This document shows positions 43,301-54,599 of a stretch of DNA of 64,000 nt, piece after piece. The stretch is from Leptodontidium sp. MPI-SDFR-AT-0119. Its lineage: Eukaryota > Ascomycota > Leotiomycetes > Helotiales > Leptodontidiaceae. The notes under the pieces are model-generated. The model was not told the origin of the DNA and searched no databases. It was given only the letters and a program-made list of their open reading frames with translations. How positions within the stretch are numbered: position 1 is the first letter of the stretch; each line of letters starts with the position of its first letter. Location of the stretch: positions 2,666,001 through 2,730,000 of the forward strand of contig JAHLEZ010000002.1 in the NCBI GenBank assembly GCA_020726505.1, given 5' to 3'. The position numbers and the translations under genes are program-made.

Positions 43301-45530
43301 CTGAGTTAAGCGACGAAGACCGACTATAAATGGCAGTAAAAGTAATAAATAATATAACTAGACTTAACAGGCTTATCCTTACATTACTTGTTTTTGACGT
43401 ATACCTTAGAATAACAGAGTTAGACCCCCTAAATCCGTTAGTCGAGTAACGTGCGACTACGATCAGGAAAGTTATAAAGGAGGTACAGAAAATCTATATT
43501 ACGTATAAAGTTAACGATACGTTAACTATACGAAACAGCCTTAGAATCACTTATATTTACGGTCTCTACTTTAATAATTAAGTTCTAGTATACTAGGAAG
43601 GTAAAGGATAAACAAGACCTTACGATTTCTTAGGTATAAAGGGAGAATTATATAAGATTAATATAAGAAATAAGAGAATACGTACGTTTTAATTAATTAT
43701 AATTTGTCCCTTTAAGATAGACACCTTTAGTATTAAATAATAAAAAGAAAACTTATTAGAGGATATTTATGAGTAATATTTAAGACCTCTAGTTAAAAAC
43801 GCCACCGAAATAGTACTGAATCTACCACGAATCGCTATCGAAATCCCATTTACGAAACACATTTTAGATTTGCTGATTATCGACGATAATTATAATACTA
43901 AAGTGTTTTTAATTAAGAAGGAGACTAAGGATTAAGAGCTATTTATTAAACTTCGCGTTAAAGGGAAGATTATAGCGCTTAGACTACTATTTTAGTAGTC
44001 CCGAAGGACAGAATATAAAGTACTTATTAAAAGGGGTGTTTTTATATTTATTTATAAGGACGACCTTAGAGTAAAAGGCTATTATATTTTTAAGTTAAGA
44101 ATAGTAGACGAGGTCAAAAGTAAAGAGACGTCAGCTTTATATAAGAAGTCAAGACTAGTAATTTAATACTTTAATAATAAAGGGAAGAGAGAGATTTTAA
44201 CTTAGTCTCTAATAATCTAATGATTTAGTTAATAGTTACTTATATTTTTGGCCGCTACTGTTAAGTATCTGAATCGCCTCTGAAACTAGTTTAAATCTCA
44301 TCTAGCTATTAAGGATATTACTTAAGCTTACGTCTAGGTAAAGATAAGGCTTCTCCGAGACATATTTGTATAGTTACTGGAAGAGATTGTAAGAGATTTC
44401 CCTCTTAGTATAATATTTATAGTAGTACTACTGTTATATAGTATACTTGAGTCTAGAAACTATTAGTTTAATATATACTATAAATATTATATAAAGAACT
44501 TATAAATAAAGATATTAATATACGACTTATACTTATTAATTAGTACTAAGGAAAGTTATAACTTTGGAGTCATAAGAATATAAATAGATAACACTTTAAT
44601 TCTGGGAGATAAGGACTTCTTATTAAGAGAGTAGAATGAGATTACTAGGGCTAGTTTTCTAACGAATCTAATATAAGTATTACTTTTTACTAAAACTATT
44701 ACGTTTAATAAGTATATTATTATTATAGATAGGGATAACTTTTATATGTCTCAGAAGGGTTAGGGAGTAAGACTAGAGCTAGTTAACGTAGGAAAAGAGG
44801 ATTATAAGAAGGCTTATAGAGAGTAACGAGCTCGTGCGGCTTATCTTGCCACTATATGTCAGCCGGAAGTAATATTTGACCTCTTAGTTATAGTGTAATA
44901 CTAAGATCTAATAGAAGATAACGTCAAGGCCCTAAACTTACGCCTTAAATAACAAATAGACAACTTAGAGAGAGGACTCTAATACGTACTAATTAACTTA
45001 TAGTCCGCGAAGGTCTATGTTTTTATAAACAGTTCTTTTACTAATAATAAAGACTTGAGTTTATAAATAAGTTTCGTATTAGTAATTAGTGCCGAAATAG
45101 TGGGGGATATATAATTTACCTTAACTAGTAATATTATATATATTAACTTAATAAAATATAAGAGAGTAACTTATATAGTACTTGTATTAGAGTTATATAT
45201 TATAGTAACTGGTATTAATATATTAATCTCTCTTAGTATTACTATTAATATAGTAACTAATAAGCTTAGTATCTCACGTCTTTTTACTATTGTTTGTATA
45301 GATTCTCTGTCCCTTTATGAGTGTATTATTAAGCTTAGTACGACAAAAGAGAAGCGCTTAATAATTAATATTATAGCCATTCGTTAATTATATAAACGTA
45401 GAGAGCTGACGGAGGTTCGATGGATTAATAGTATTAATAACCTTATTGATACTATAACAAAGAGTACTCTAAATAGGGCTCTTCGAGATTTTATTAACAT
45501 TAATATCTTCACTGTTAAAATAGAGGGTTG
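40400..45530 (+). pseudogene. Copia-3 gag-pol relic
   Basis: Plus-strand motifs appear in order. A zinc-knuckle-like stretch near 41785-41840 reads HVVKGTAYYFNCRMKF. The pre-integrase segment near 42730-42860 reads IRRLYRRFGYPLIRRLLAL. Integrase near 42950-43480 reads TYLGLLDFVVYNYNTNF and then YEIVIKEYPELSDEDRL. The RT is near 44020-44760 (KLRIVDEVKSKETSALYKKS). RNase H near 44995-45520 reads YVFINSSFTNNKDLS, the VFxDxSFAxN motif with Asp changed to Asn. Clean pieces such as 40652-40891 are fragments of the gag region. TAA/TAG stops are frequent, so it is inactive. Confidence 0.8.
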
Positions 45531-46101
45531 AGTTCAACGGTCAACCAGAGTCGATTTGGACTAGTAATAGAGGGGTTTTTTATACTCACTGATTTTTTTT
45601 ATATATTTCCTTGTAACTCTTATTTTTATTAATTTATTACTTGTGATTATTTTTATATTCAGTTAATTTATAAAGTTAGAAACATACTCGATTTAGTTCT
45701 AAACACCCTCTAATTTAAAGTACTAATAAGTGGCCTTGCGACGACACTCTAATAGGGACAAATTATTAGTTTTACTATAGGGGGCTATTCTTATATAGTA
45801 GTATAAAGAAAGTGCCGCTATAAAGAACTTATTACGAAGTTAATCTAAAACAAGGCTAAATCCCTTAATTATATAAGTTTAAGAGCTTCTCCTCCTCCCT
45901 CGCGTTACTTCAGTGACTTCAGCGAAGTCTCTTAGTGGGAGGATCCTCTTTACTATTATCTCCCCTACCGCGCTTAGCGGCAGTAAAAGAGACAACAGTA
46001 AGGAGCTAATTTAAGACTAATATTATCTCCTATAATATATATAGTTAAATATATTAAGGCTTTAAAAGACACTAAAAGGAAATAAAAGGTTAACTTACTA
46101 C

Positions 46102-46583
46102 TTACGAACTAGCTAGGCTAGTAATATCTTAGCGTATAGCACGAGTTTCCTCTAATAACGCTAATGAAACTTCCCTAGTAGTCTTTAGTGCGCTAGTAGC
46201 GGCGACTAATAATGCCGAATCGATTGATTTAGTAGTAGTAATAATAGCTTCTTTATCTTTTGCCTCGAGGGCAGTAGTTAACCGGACGTACTCCTCGGCT
46301 ATAAACTAAGGGATCTATTATATATTAGTAATTATATATTCGGAGGAGTTCTGACGGTAATTTAGATATAATTTAGAAGGAAAAGAAAAATGGGAATACT
46401 TATTAAGTTATAGCGGGACTTCTTCTCTACGTAATATGCGCACTTCTTACTCTTGGGATTGTTAAAGATATAGTCGTAGGACGGGGTCTTTGCGAGGAGA
46501 CAAACACACCGAATATAGTATTTCGATATACGACGTCGAGGGCTTTAGTGGGGATTAGTACTAGCACTGTTTTTAATTAATAT
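46102..46583 (-). pseudogene. Antisense spliced accessory gene of Copia-3
   Basis: On the strand opposite to gag-pol, between pol and the 3' LTR. Exon 1 (46404-46583, possible start ATA from ATG) reads SPRRRISKYYIRCVCLLAK and then NNPKSKKCAYYVEKKSRYNL, a Cys-rich, basic segment in which several Tyr codons can be read as mutated Cys. The intron (46315-46403, 89 bp) has ATAAGT (mutated GTAAGT), ATTACTAAT and AATAG, and joins the exons in frame. Exon 2 reads an uninterrupted helical stretch (FIAEEYVRLTTALEAKDKEA, then SALLVAATSALKTTREVSL) and ends at TAA 46102. Exon 2 has essentially no internal stop after its first codons. Architecture (Cys core, intron, helical C-terminus) parallels the Copia-1/2 antisense genes, although sequence similarity is not obvious. 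Function unknown. Confidence 0.55.
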
Positions 46584-47107
46584 ACTATTTCACTACTGAA
46601 TTACTACTGAAGTGTATACGTACTTTTGACTAGTTTATTTGATTTGATATAGTCTATTTAAATATGTTAGTTTTAGACTATATTAAATAGGTAAGGCGAT
46701 ATTAAGAGTAGTTATATATATATTATATGTGTGTGTATATGTGTGTGTGTGGCTAAGAAAAGAAAACCTTAATTCTAGGGGAATCTAGTGTATATATATA
46801 CTTTAACTTATAGATAATACTAAGCCTAAGGGTTGTTGTTGACGACCTCGCTTAGTCGACTTCGTTACTTTATATATTGTCGTATACCGGAACGCCTTTA
46901 TTAATAGTAACACGGCTATTACGGAGCACTACTATACTACTATACCTGATTCGGGTACCTTTCGGAGCACTTTTAGACTAGGGTCAGGTGTTACTTAATA
47001 CTTAGTTATTTCTAATATTTTATACTTCTTATTTTTTTTAGTTATTTTTTATTTATTAAGAGCTTTAGCTATATTAGAATATGTCTTTCTAAAAGAAGTT
47101 TTGCCTG

Positions 47108-47365
47108 TGTTAGTCTATAGGCCCCTGTAAAAGCTTACTTAGATAGTATAGGCGTACTTTCGTTAATATATAGGGGTTAGAGGCCTACTGGAGGGGTTTC
47201 GGTGGAGATTCGGTGGCGTCTCGTAGTATATAGGCTAGCTCTCCTTGTACTCTCTTTAGAAATACATAGATTTTTGAACTAACTATTTATTACTCTGTCA
47301 CTATACTCGCATTTTGAATATATTCACACTTGCGGCGTGGTACATAAACTGGTACTGCACCGACA
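47108..47365 (+). repeat. Copia-3 3' LTR
   Basis: 258 bp from TGTTAGTCTATAGG to CACCGACA, followed by AAGTG. Differences from the 5' LTR are mostly C/T and G/A. Confidence 0.88.
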
Positions 47366-50300
47366 AAGTGTTACTTTATATTTAATTTTTCTTTTAAGTT
47401 TAACGAATTAAAATACTCCTTATACTTTATTATTTAAGGCAGAGCTTTTAATTACTTAAGGCCGGCACTTTAAGTAAGTGCTCCCTGACGCTTAAGACCG
47501 CGCTCTCGGTCGTATAGCCCTTAAGAGTATATAATAACTTATAGTATTAATTAGCGCTTAACTCCTATATTTCTCTTAAAGTTTAATACACTACGTAAAA
47601 CATTTCTCTTAGTTATACTCTAAGACACTAATTGTCTTGATTTGTCGACTTATTTTAAGACTTAATTAGAGTACTTGTGAATAAGAAGTCTAGTACTCTT
47701 CTTTAATTATTTTACCCCCGAGTTTTTACTAACAAGTTTTATTAATCTTAACTTTTTTAGGGGTAGTATTAATTACTTTACCCCCGTAATTAAAAGCTTA
47801 ATTAAAGGCTATAGTACCCCCGAGGTTACAAACTTAGTAGTTTTTATAAAACTTATTACTTAACTTAATTGTTTCGTTTTTAAGGTAGTGCTTATTATTA
47901 ATTTTAGTATATTAAGTGCGCTTAGTCAATTAATTATATTAGTTCTAACGTCCTGGGGTCCCTCCTTTTCTTTTAGTATTTTAGTAAGATCTCTTAATAT
48001 TAAGCGCGGCTAGTCGACCGCTCTCTCTACGTTTAAAAAGCTTAAATAAAAGAGGGATTCGTTAAAAGTAACGTTCTGAGTTATTATTACACGCTATAAT
48101 TGAGGTACTTAGACCTTATATATATTAGACGAGACGTATTTTACTAGGTATCTAAGGTGCGCTCTTAGGTTGACTTTAAATGTTCTCTTTTGTTAAAGAG
48201 CCTCTCGGTCCTTGATTATAAGGTAGGCTTTATAGCCGTACGCTTATATATTGCTTTAGTTAAGTCGTATATTAGTGTTAAGCTTCTAAATAAGCTTAGG
48301 GTCGTAATACCGAAAATATTACTTAAACTAAGCGTGGAAGATCTTATTTAGACTCTTAAAGCCTTTTCGAGTAGCCGGACTTATATTATAAAGAGTAATT
48401 GCCGCTATAGTTACTTCTATCTAAAGCTCCTCTAGTAAGTTTAATAAAAGGCGCATCTTAATAGACTTTTCGATAATTTCCTTGCCTGCGCGCTTAACTC
48501 CCTTATTAAGTTAATACGTATACAAAGGGGTACCCTTAATATTAATATTATTCTTTATATATTACTTTTTGTACTTGGTTAATCTATTAATTCCTATAAC
48601 TAAGGTATTATTATCTTGGCGTATTTTATAAATCGAGAGTCCGAATTAACGTCTCGTCTACGCCTTAAACAGTTTAAGAGCTCTTAGGACGGCGATTAAC
48701 CCTCTATTTTTCAAGAGCTATTTATAAAATTTCCTATTATATTAGTCTTTAACTAACAAGAGCTAGCTGTTTTTATTAAATCTGACAGGGAAGTTAAATA
48801 AGTCTTAAGAAATATAATAAAAAGGCCGAGTAGCTATTCTCTCTGAGAGTCTTTAACTAACGACTTGCTACGCGATAATTAAAAAACACTCTTCACACTT
48901 AATTTAAGTAGTGCCTAAGATCTCGACGTTACGCGTATTTTTAATTAAATTCTCTAACGCTTCTTTCCTTAAGTGCCTTGCTTATAAGTATTATAACCTA
49001 GCGTCGTTTAGTCGCGGTTTTAAATATTGTCGATTTAATTAAAAGCCTTGCTAGATGCTCCTTTAAAGCGTAAGGAATATTAAAAAGGTATAAGTTAAGC
49101 GAATTAAAGAGTTAAGAGTTATTACGGGAGCTAAAGAGTAATTAAAAGGCTTATATTTAAAGAAAGCTAAGTTAAACTATCGCTCTAATTACTTTAACAC
49201 AATACTCTTCTTAGTTAATCCTACGCGTAACGTGTAGTCTAACCTATTATATTAAACTCTAGCTTATAATAAACGAGCTTCTGAAATAATATTAATATTA
49301 AATCCTTTAACGATAGTGACGTTAAAAAGCCTTAAGTCCTTAGTGTTTAGTCCGTCAGGGCCATAAAAAGCACCCTTAAAAAGACAAGTACCTCGGCCCT
49401 TAATTATAAGGCTCGACGTTCCGGCTTTAATACTGTCGTCGTTCGTTAATTTAATAAAGGTTCCGGGCTTTAATAGAGCAACTAAATTAACTAAATAAAT
49501 AGTAGCGCCGTTATTAAGTAAGGTGCTCTTTAAGAGTAAGTATCGATTTATATTAATAGTAGCGTAAATTCCTAAGGTGGCGAGAGCTTTATTAAGTAAC
49601 TCCAGACTAATTATATATATATTAATATTGCCGGGATACTTTAGTAGCTTTAAGGCTTTTGCCGAGGTTATTAGAAAAGATAAGGAGTTTTCGGAGGTTA
49701 TTCCCTTAGTAATTTCCTTTACTATTACTTATCTTTACCCTTTCTTATTAATTACTCGTTTAAAGTCGGGAAACTCCTTTTTAAGCTTAATTTAGGTTTC
49801 TTTAATTTCTTTCGTAAATAGTAAATTACGTAGTTTGTCCCTGGTTAAGCCGTTATAGTAATATCGAAGTCTATAACACTCGATTGCTTTATATTAGTAA
49901 GAGCTTACCTTATAAGGGTAAGTATTAATTAAGGTATTTAACGAAGGAGTTTTTAGTATTAGTAGTGCTCCTGGAGTATCTAATCTCCCTTTAAGTATAG
50001 CGTATAATCTAACTGTCTTGTTTCTTCCGGTAGCCGTAAGAGACTCTTCGTTAAGCGCCGATAACTAGTTAACGTATTAAAATAACGTGTACTTATAAAT
50101 AACCTTAAGAGTATTATTTTTAAGGACCTTAAATAGTCGTTCGCGAGTCTATTTAAATGTGAGCTTCTCTTATATTGCCTTAATAAAGTTAATAATCGCT
50201 AAGGGGCCCTTAACGTCTAGAATGTCGTATAATAAAGTATCTTAATAGGCTAATCGCTACTCTTAAATTTATACCTTAGGATTAACTTATTTTGTTTTGA

Positions 50301-51214
50301 CGATTTCGAGCTTCTCTTTATATTTAGCTTGAGCTTTAGTGAAGTTATTTATTTCTGAAGGGGCGTAGTCTCTCTTTAACACTTTAAGGAGTATTTATAA
50401 AGTCTAAGATCGTAGGTCGTTCGGTTCGTCTGTTATTTTATTAGGTTACTTTTTTACTTTTTATTCCTCCTTAATCTTATACTCTTAAATAGCACTTTAG
50501 TAGATCGAAGGATTAACCGTCTCTTAAATTTACTTATATATTACTTTATAGGCCTAAGCCTTTTCCGACTATTATATGTGTTTTATAGTATACTCCCTTA
50601 TTAGGGCAGTATATATTAAAGTAACTATAATAACGTTAAATAGTATAAGAGGTGTTATACTTAATTTAAGTCCCTTAAGTTTAGGTACTCGTTAGTTTCT
50701 ATTTTATTTTACTTGCTCCCTAAAGTTAAAATCGAGAGCCTCCTTATCTTATTATGCTTTCACTTAGTCGATTGTTTATGCTTAAGGCTCGTTTTCGAGG
50801 ATATTTAAAGTGACCGGTAACTCTAGATTAACTAAAGTCTATACCTTATAAAAGATATAAAAGGATTTAAAGGCTTAATACTATAGGGTCTAGGTTTACT
50901 TATTATAGTTAAGCGGCGTTCAATTATTAAAAGAGGAGACTAAAGTTAAGTCTATTATAACAAAGAGAGGGTTGCTCTCTCGAGGGTTTAATGGATTTAT
51001 TAAAGAGGAGAAGAGAATATTAAGTATAAGTGCTTGATTTACCTTTTTCTAGAGAAGTTAAAAGGAAAATAACAGTGTAAACTACACTTATTAATAGGTA
51101 GAAAACGCCAACGTTATTCGTCACTTACTAATCTTACGTTAATAGCTCTACTTAAATTTATAAAGTATAAAAGGAAGAATATTAACTTAATAGTTTTATT
51201 ACAGGGCTTATAAC

Positions 51215-51399
51215 TATAGTATAAAAGTAGAGTAGAGCCTTGTAATTAATATAGGGAGAACTAAAGTGGTTTATTATTCTCTAGAATATATAAGGAAATC
51301 AGGGGAATACGTTGTTCCCTTAAAAGCGGTATACGCTAGTAGAATCTGAAACTAGTATAGCGCACAACTAACCGAGCATCATCCCGTGCCTGTACGACA
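51215..51399 (-). repeat. Copia-2 5' LTR
   Basis: 185 bp ending CCTGTACGACA on the plus strand, followed by the TAAAG duplication at 51400-51404. Confidence 0.87.
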
Positions 51400-51404
51400 T
51401 AAAG

Positions 51405-53553
51405 TTATTATAGCGTTTAAGTATAAGTATTACTTTAAGTCTTCGTCGGCGCTTAATTACTTAATATAGTAAAATAACTTATTTCATATAACCTTAGAGC
51501 TAAGGATGCCTTTAATTTCCTACTTATTTTACTTAAGTAATAGTTAGATAAGTACCGGCGTAGCTCTAGTTTGTCTTAGTAAGGGGTTGTCGACGTACTT
51601 ATAAAGCGAGTGCGAGTAAAAGACGAGATAAATTAACTAGTCTTCTAAGAGCTTAACTCTTTAACTCTCTCCTTCCTTAGTAATTATTTTAATAGGGCCG
51701 TATTACTTATTAGACAACTTCCTTAAAGGTCAGTTAACGTTCTAGTTTCGAGTATTAATTAGTACTAAGTCGTTAATATCCTAATCGACGACGCGTCGCT
51801 TACGGTTTGCTAGTCGTTTTATTTTCTCTTATTAGTCCTTTAAAACTAATTATACGACTTTTATAACCTCCTTTATTCGTAAAGCTACTTATAAAGCCTC
51901 TTTGTAATTAAGTTTCTCTATTACTATAGCCGGCGGCTTTAAGTTAATTAAGTCTTAGGAAATCCTTAACTTAACGCTATTAAGTAATTAGAAAGGAGAT
52001 AAGCGGCCTAAGGACTTATATAGTAACGTTAATTAGGCGATGTTTATAATTAATAAGAGGTCACTCTAGTTATCTTAGTAATAATAGTAAAAGGGATAGA
52101 GCCGCTACTTAATATATTAGTTCGTTACTTCCGTTTAACTATTAACGTTCAAGTTATACGCTGTCGTTAGCTTTACCTTAGTCCCGAGGATACGATAGTA
52201 CTGTGGGAGGGACGAACCCCAATCCACATAATAAGAGGGTAGTATGTAGCGAGCCACCGGAGGAGATTCTAAGTTCTATAAATAATAGATTAATTAAATC
52301 TAAAGATATCACATATTTAAAGAGTATAAATTAGTAAAGGAGGGGAGGGAAAAGGTTCTAATAAATAAAATATATTTAGTGTTACGTTCTTGACGTTTTA
52401 TAGTCAAGTATTAGCTTCTTATATATGCGAAGGACTAGCCTAGTTATGTGATAAAAGAAATTAGCGGCTGTCCCCGCCACAGTACTCCTTCCAAAAGGAG
52501 GAGACGAACTAAGGTCCTCGGTCTGAGATAATAAAGTCCGGTATATTAAAGTGTTAAGTCTAATAAACGAGGAAGAGAATAGTTATGCCTTTAACTGTAA
52601 TTATATTATTATAAAGTATTAAGACCGGTTTCTTAGACAAGCGGTTAATAATAACTATAGCGAAGTTATAGCCGTGTTTATTAAGTAGTAGCTTTATAAA
52701 GTCTATTATAAGGTATTAATACGGCCGAGTAAGTATTAGTAGGGGGTATAAGAAACTAGGAGTCTTATTTTTACGGGCTTTTTATCGAGAGTAACTATAG
52801 TTTACTATGTATCGAGCTATGTCTATAGTGAGGCCGTTCTAATAATATTTACGACTTAGTAATACCTTTATCTTTTTAATCCCTGCGTGTGTTATTAAAA
52901 GTTAAGAATATATATAGTAAATAAGTGTCGTGCGAAGATTTAACAGTTTTAAGGGCACTTCTAGGCGTTCTTAAAAAAGTAACTTATCGTTTATTAACTT
53001 ATAATTTAATAATTATTCCTTGGCTTTTTATTAGAGAGGCTCTAATAAAGGCAAAGACTTATTAGCTAGGAGTACTTAATTAATAATATCGTATCCTGCG
53101 ATATTATAGGCTACTATAGAGTTAAGGTCTAGCTCTTTTAGTATAAGGATTTCTAAGTCGACTAGTACTCTTATATTAAGCTCAAGTTCTAGTTCTAACT
53201 CGCCACGTAGCTCAGCGTCGTGGTCTAGGATTATAGCCTCTACAAGTGCTAGGGGTATTGTCTCTACGACTTTGATATAGGCGTTTATAAGATCAACAGC
53301 GGAGAGCTAGAGGTTACTAGCGACTCACGAGTCGATTTTATTAGTCGGAATTAACTATTAATTATAAATAGCCCGCTTACGTGCCTTTATAATTATAAGG
53401 TCTTAATCTTATTAAGACAAGGTATTAGCTAATATATTAGTCGTCTTAGTATAATATATAATCGTAAAATAAAAATCTGTAAAGAACTTAGCCTATTAAG
53501 CCTACTTAACTATAAGGTCCTTAGTAGTTATAAAGTACTTTAGGGCCTAGTAG
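51405..53553 (-). pseudogene. Gypsy-2 pol relic: RNase H and integrase
   Basis: Minus-strand sequence that aligns in order with 17540-19440 of Gypsy-1: RNase H at 53550-53380, the Glu/Pro-rich spacer near 53200, integrase 52900-51800, and the start of the chromodomain near 51500. It is interrupted by a solo LTR at 52202-52481 and ends at 53553 where Gypsy-3 begins. Stops are frequent. The alignment with Gypsy-1 gives an empty-site control for the solo LTR. Confidence 0.8.
52202..52481 (-). repeat. Solo LTR of the Gypsy-3 family in Gypsy-2
   Basis: 280 bp from TGTGGGAGGGACG to CCCCGCCACA on the plus strand, the reverse complement of the LTR at 53554-53834. It is flanked by GTAC (52198-52201 and 52482-52485). 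Gypsy-1 shows the unoccupied site at about 18642-18655, so the 4-bp duplication is real. It is less mutated than its host sequence. Confidence 0.88.
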
Positions 53554-53834
53554 TGTGGTGGGGATAGCCCCTGATTTCTTTTGTTATATAACTGCGTTAG
53601 TCCTTCGTATATATAAGGAGCTAACACTTAACTATAAAACGTTAAGAACGTAATACTAAATATATTTTATTTATTAAAACTCTTTTCCCTCCCCTCCTTC
53701 GCCGATTTATACTCTTTAAATATATAATATTTTTAGATTTAATTAATCTATTATTTATAAAGCCTAAAATCTCTTCCAGTGGCTCGCTATATATTACCCT
53801 TTTATTATATAAATTAGGGTTTGTCTTTCTTATA
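53554..53834 (+). repeat. Gypsy-3 5' LTR
   Basis: 281 bp from TGTGGTGGGGATAG to TTTCTTATA (from CCTCCCACA). It is inverted relative to the solo LTR at 52202-52481. Confidence 0.85.
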
Positions 53835-54599
53835 TATTTTTAGTAACCGACGTAAGGAGTGAGTTACTACTAGAAAAGGAACTAAGTAAGTATAATAGTG
53901 AGGCCCTTGTGTACTAACTTATATAAGGAGAGTTAAAAAAAACGACAATTATTTAAACTAAGGGAGCTATTTAGTTAGTTATCTTTTAGCCTTTAAGGCA
54001 AAACAACAAACATAAAGAATGCGGACCTTTAACTTAAGGAAAACAAAGACTACTAAGGAACTAAGGAAAGTTATAAAGTGGGAGCACCTATAGTATTAGA
54101 AAATCTGTCTCCTTTAGGCTACTATTCTAATTCTATTATTCCGAGACACAGTACCTGGCCACTTCGTACTAACTTCTATTCTTAGCGAAGGTTTTAGTGT
54201 TTTTAGACGTAACTAGTATTCTTTAAACGCTAAGAAAAGTCAAGACTCCACAACGGAACTAAAATTAATATATTAGAGGCTTAAGTAAAGTACTGGCGAG
54301 CCTATATTTTAGAGTGTTCGGCGAGACATAAAACTTCTAGGCTAGTCTAAAGCCTAAGTAGCTTACGCCGAGTGTTAATCTCCTTACTTTGTTTTCTTAT
54401 TATATTTACTTTTATTATTTTTGTAATTTCCGTATACAAGCCTTAAGCTTTAGGGCGTGTTTGTTTTAGTTTAGTAGTTATTAGCGTTCGTTAAGGGCTA
54501 ACTAGGGAGTATAGCCCTAAACTTTCGCTAGGAGTTATTAATATTTATCTCGCTTTAAGGTAAGCGAGAGCCTATATACTTTTTATTTTAAGGGAAGGG

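Larger units (their letters stand above)
39322..47365 (+). mobile_element. Copia-3, second Ty1/Copia family, nested in Copia-2
   Basis: An 8-kb element with 258-bp LTRs (39322-39579 and 47108-47365) and TSD AAGTG. Gag, integrase, RT and RNase H relics lie on the plus strand, with integrase before RT. LTR sequence and protein motifs differ from Copia-1/2, so it is a separate family. The solo LTR at 2311-2566 belongs to it. Downstream of pol, at 45550-47107, is a long extension with an opposite-strand gene. A TG/TA microsatellite lies at about 46719-46752. Confidence 0.88.
37250..51100 (-). pseudogene. Copia-2 gag-pol relic, split by Copia-3
   Basis: Reading on the minus strand from 51100 down, gag lies about 50900-49700. 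The protease region is near 49560-49400 (counterpart of 11540-11790 in Copia-1). Integrase follows to about 48300, and a linker runs to the Copia-3 insertion site (47366 / 39317-39321). RT has the catalytic box FYVDDI at about 38385-38365, and RNase H runs to about 37400. Stops are frequent throughout. The plus-strand frame at 49577-49795 is a shadow of the gag-protease region. Confidence 0.75.
35666..51399 (-). mobile_element. Copia-2, relative of Copia-1, nested in Gypsy-2
   Basis: LTRs of 185 bp at 35666-35850 and 51215-51399 with TSD TAAAG. The minus strand has the same domain order as Copia-1: protease near 49500, integrase near 48700-48350, RT with FYVDDI at about 38365-38385, RNase H near 37900-37400. 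It has the same 3' extension with the opposite-strand gene. Copia-3 (39322-47365) is inserted between integrase and RT. Without it the element is about 7.7 kb, the size of Copia-1. It differs from Copia-1 by more than transitions, so it may be a separate subfamily. Confidence 0.9.
35189..53553 (-). mobile_element. Gypsy-2, second copy of the Gypsy-1 family (split)
   Basis: A minus-strand relative of Gypsy-1 inserted in the Fot1 transposase. Its 3' LTR is 35189-35489. Internal pieces are 35490-35660 (chromodomain end), 51405-52201 (integrase C-terminal part and chromodomain) and 52486-53553 (integrase core and RNase H). They are separated by Copia-2 and by a solo LTR, and at 53554 by Gypsy-3. 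The remaining gag, RT and 5' LTR should lie beyond the window. Pieces align in order with 17500-19610 of Gypsy-1. Frames are broken by stops. Confidence 0.85.

Noticed and set aside
46719..46752. A regulatory TG-repeat element.
   Set aside because: It is a short TG/TA microsatellite in the Copia-3 3' extension with no further support.
52202..53834. A DNA transposon bounded by 280-bp inverted repeats around 1.07 kb.
   Set aside because: The two copies are LTRs in opposite orientation. The sequence between them is ordinary Gypsy-2 pol, the left copy has its own GTAC duplication, and Gypsy-1 shows the empty site.
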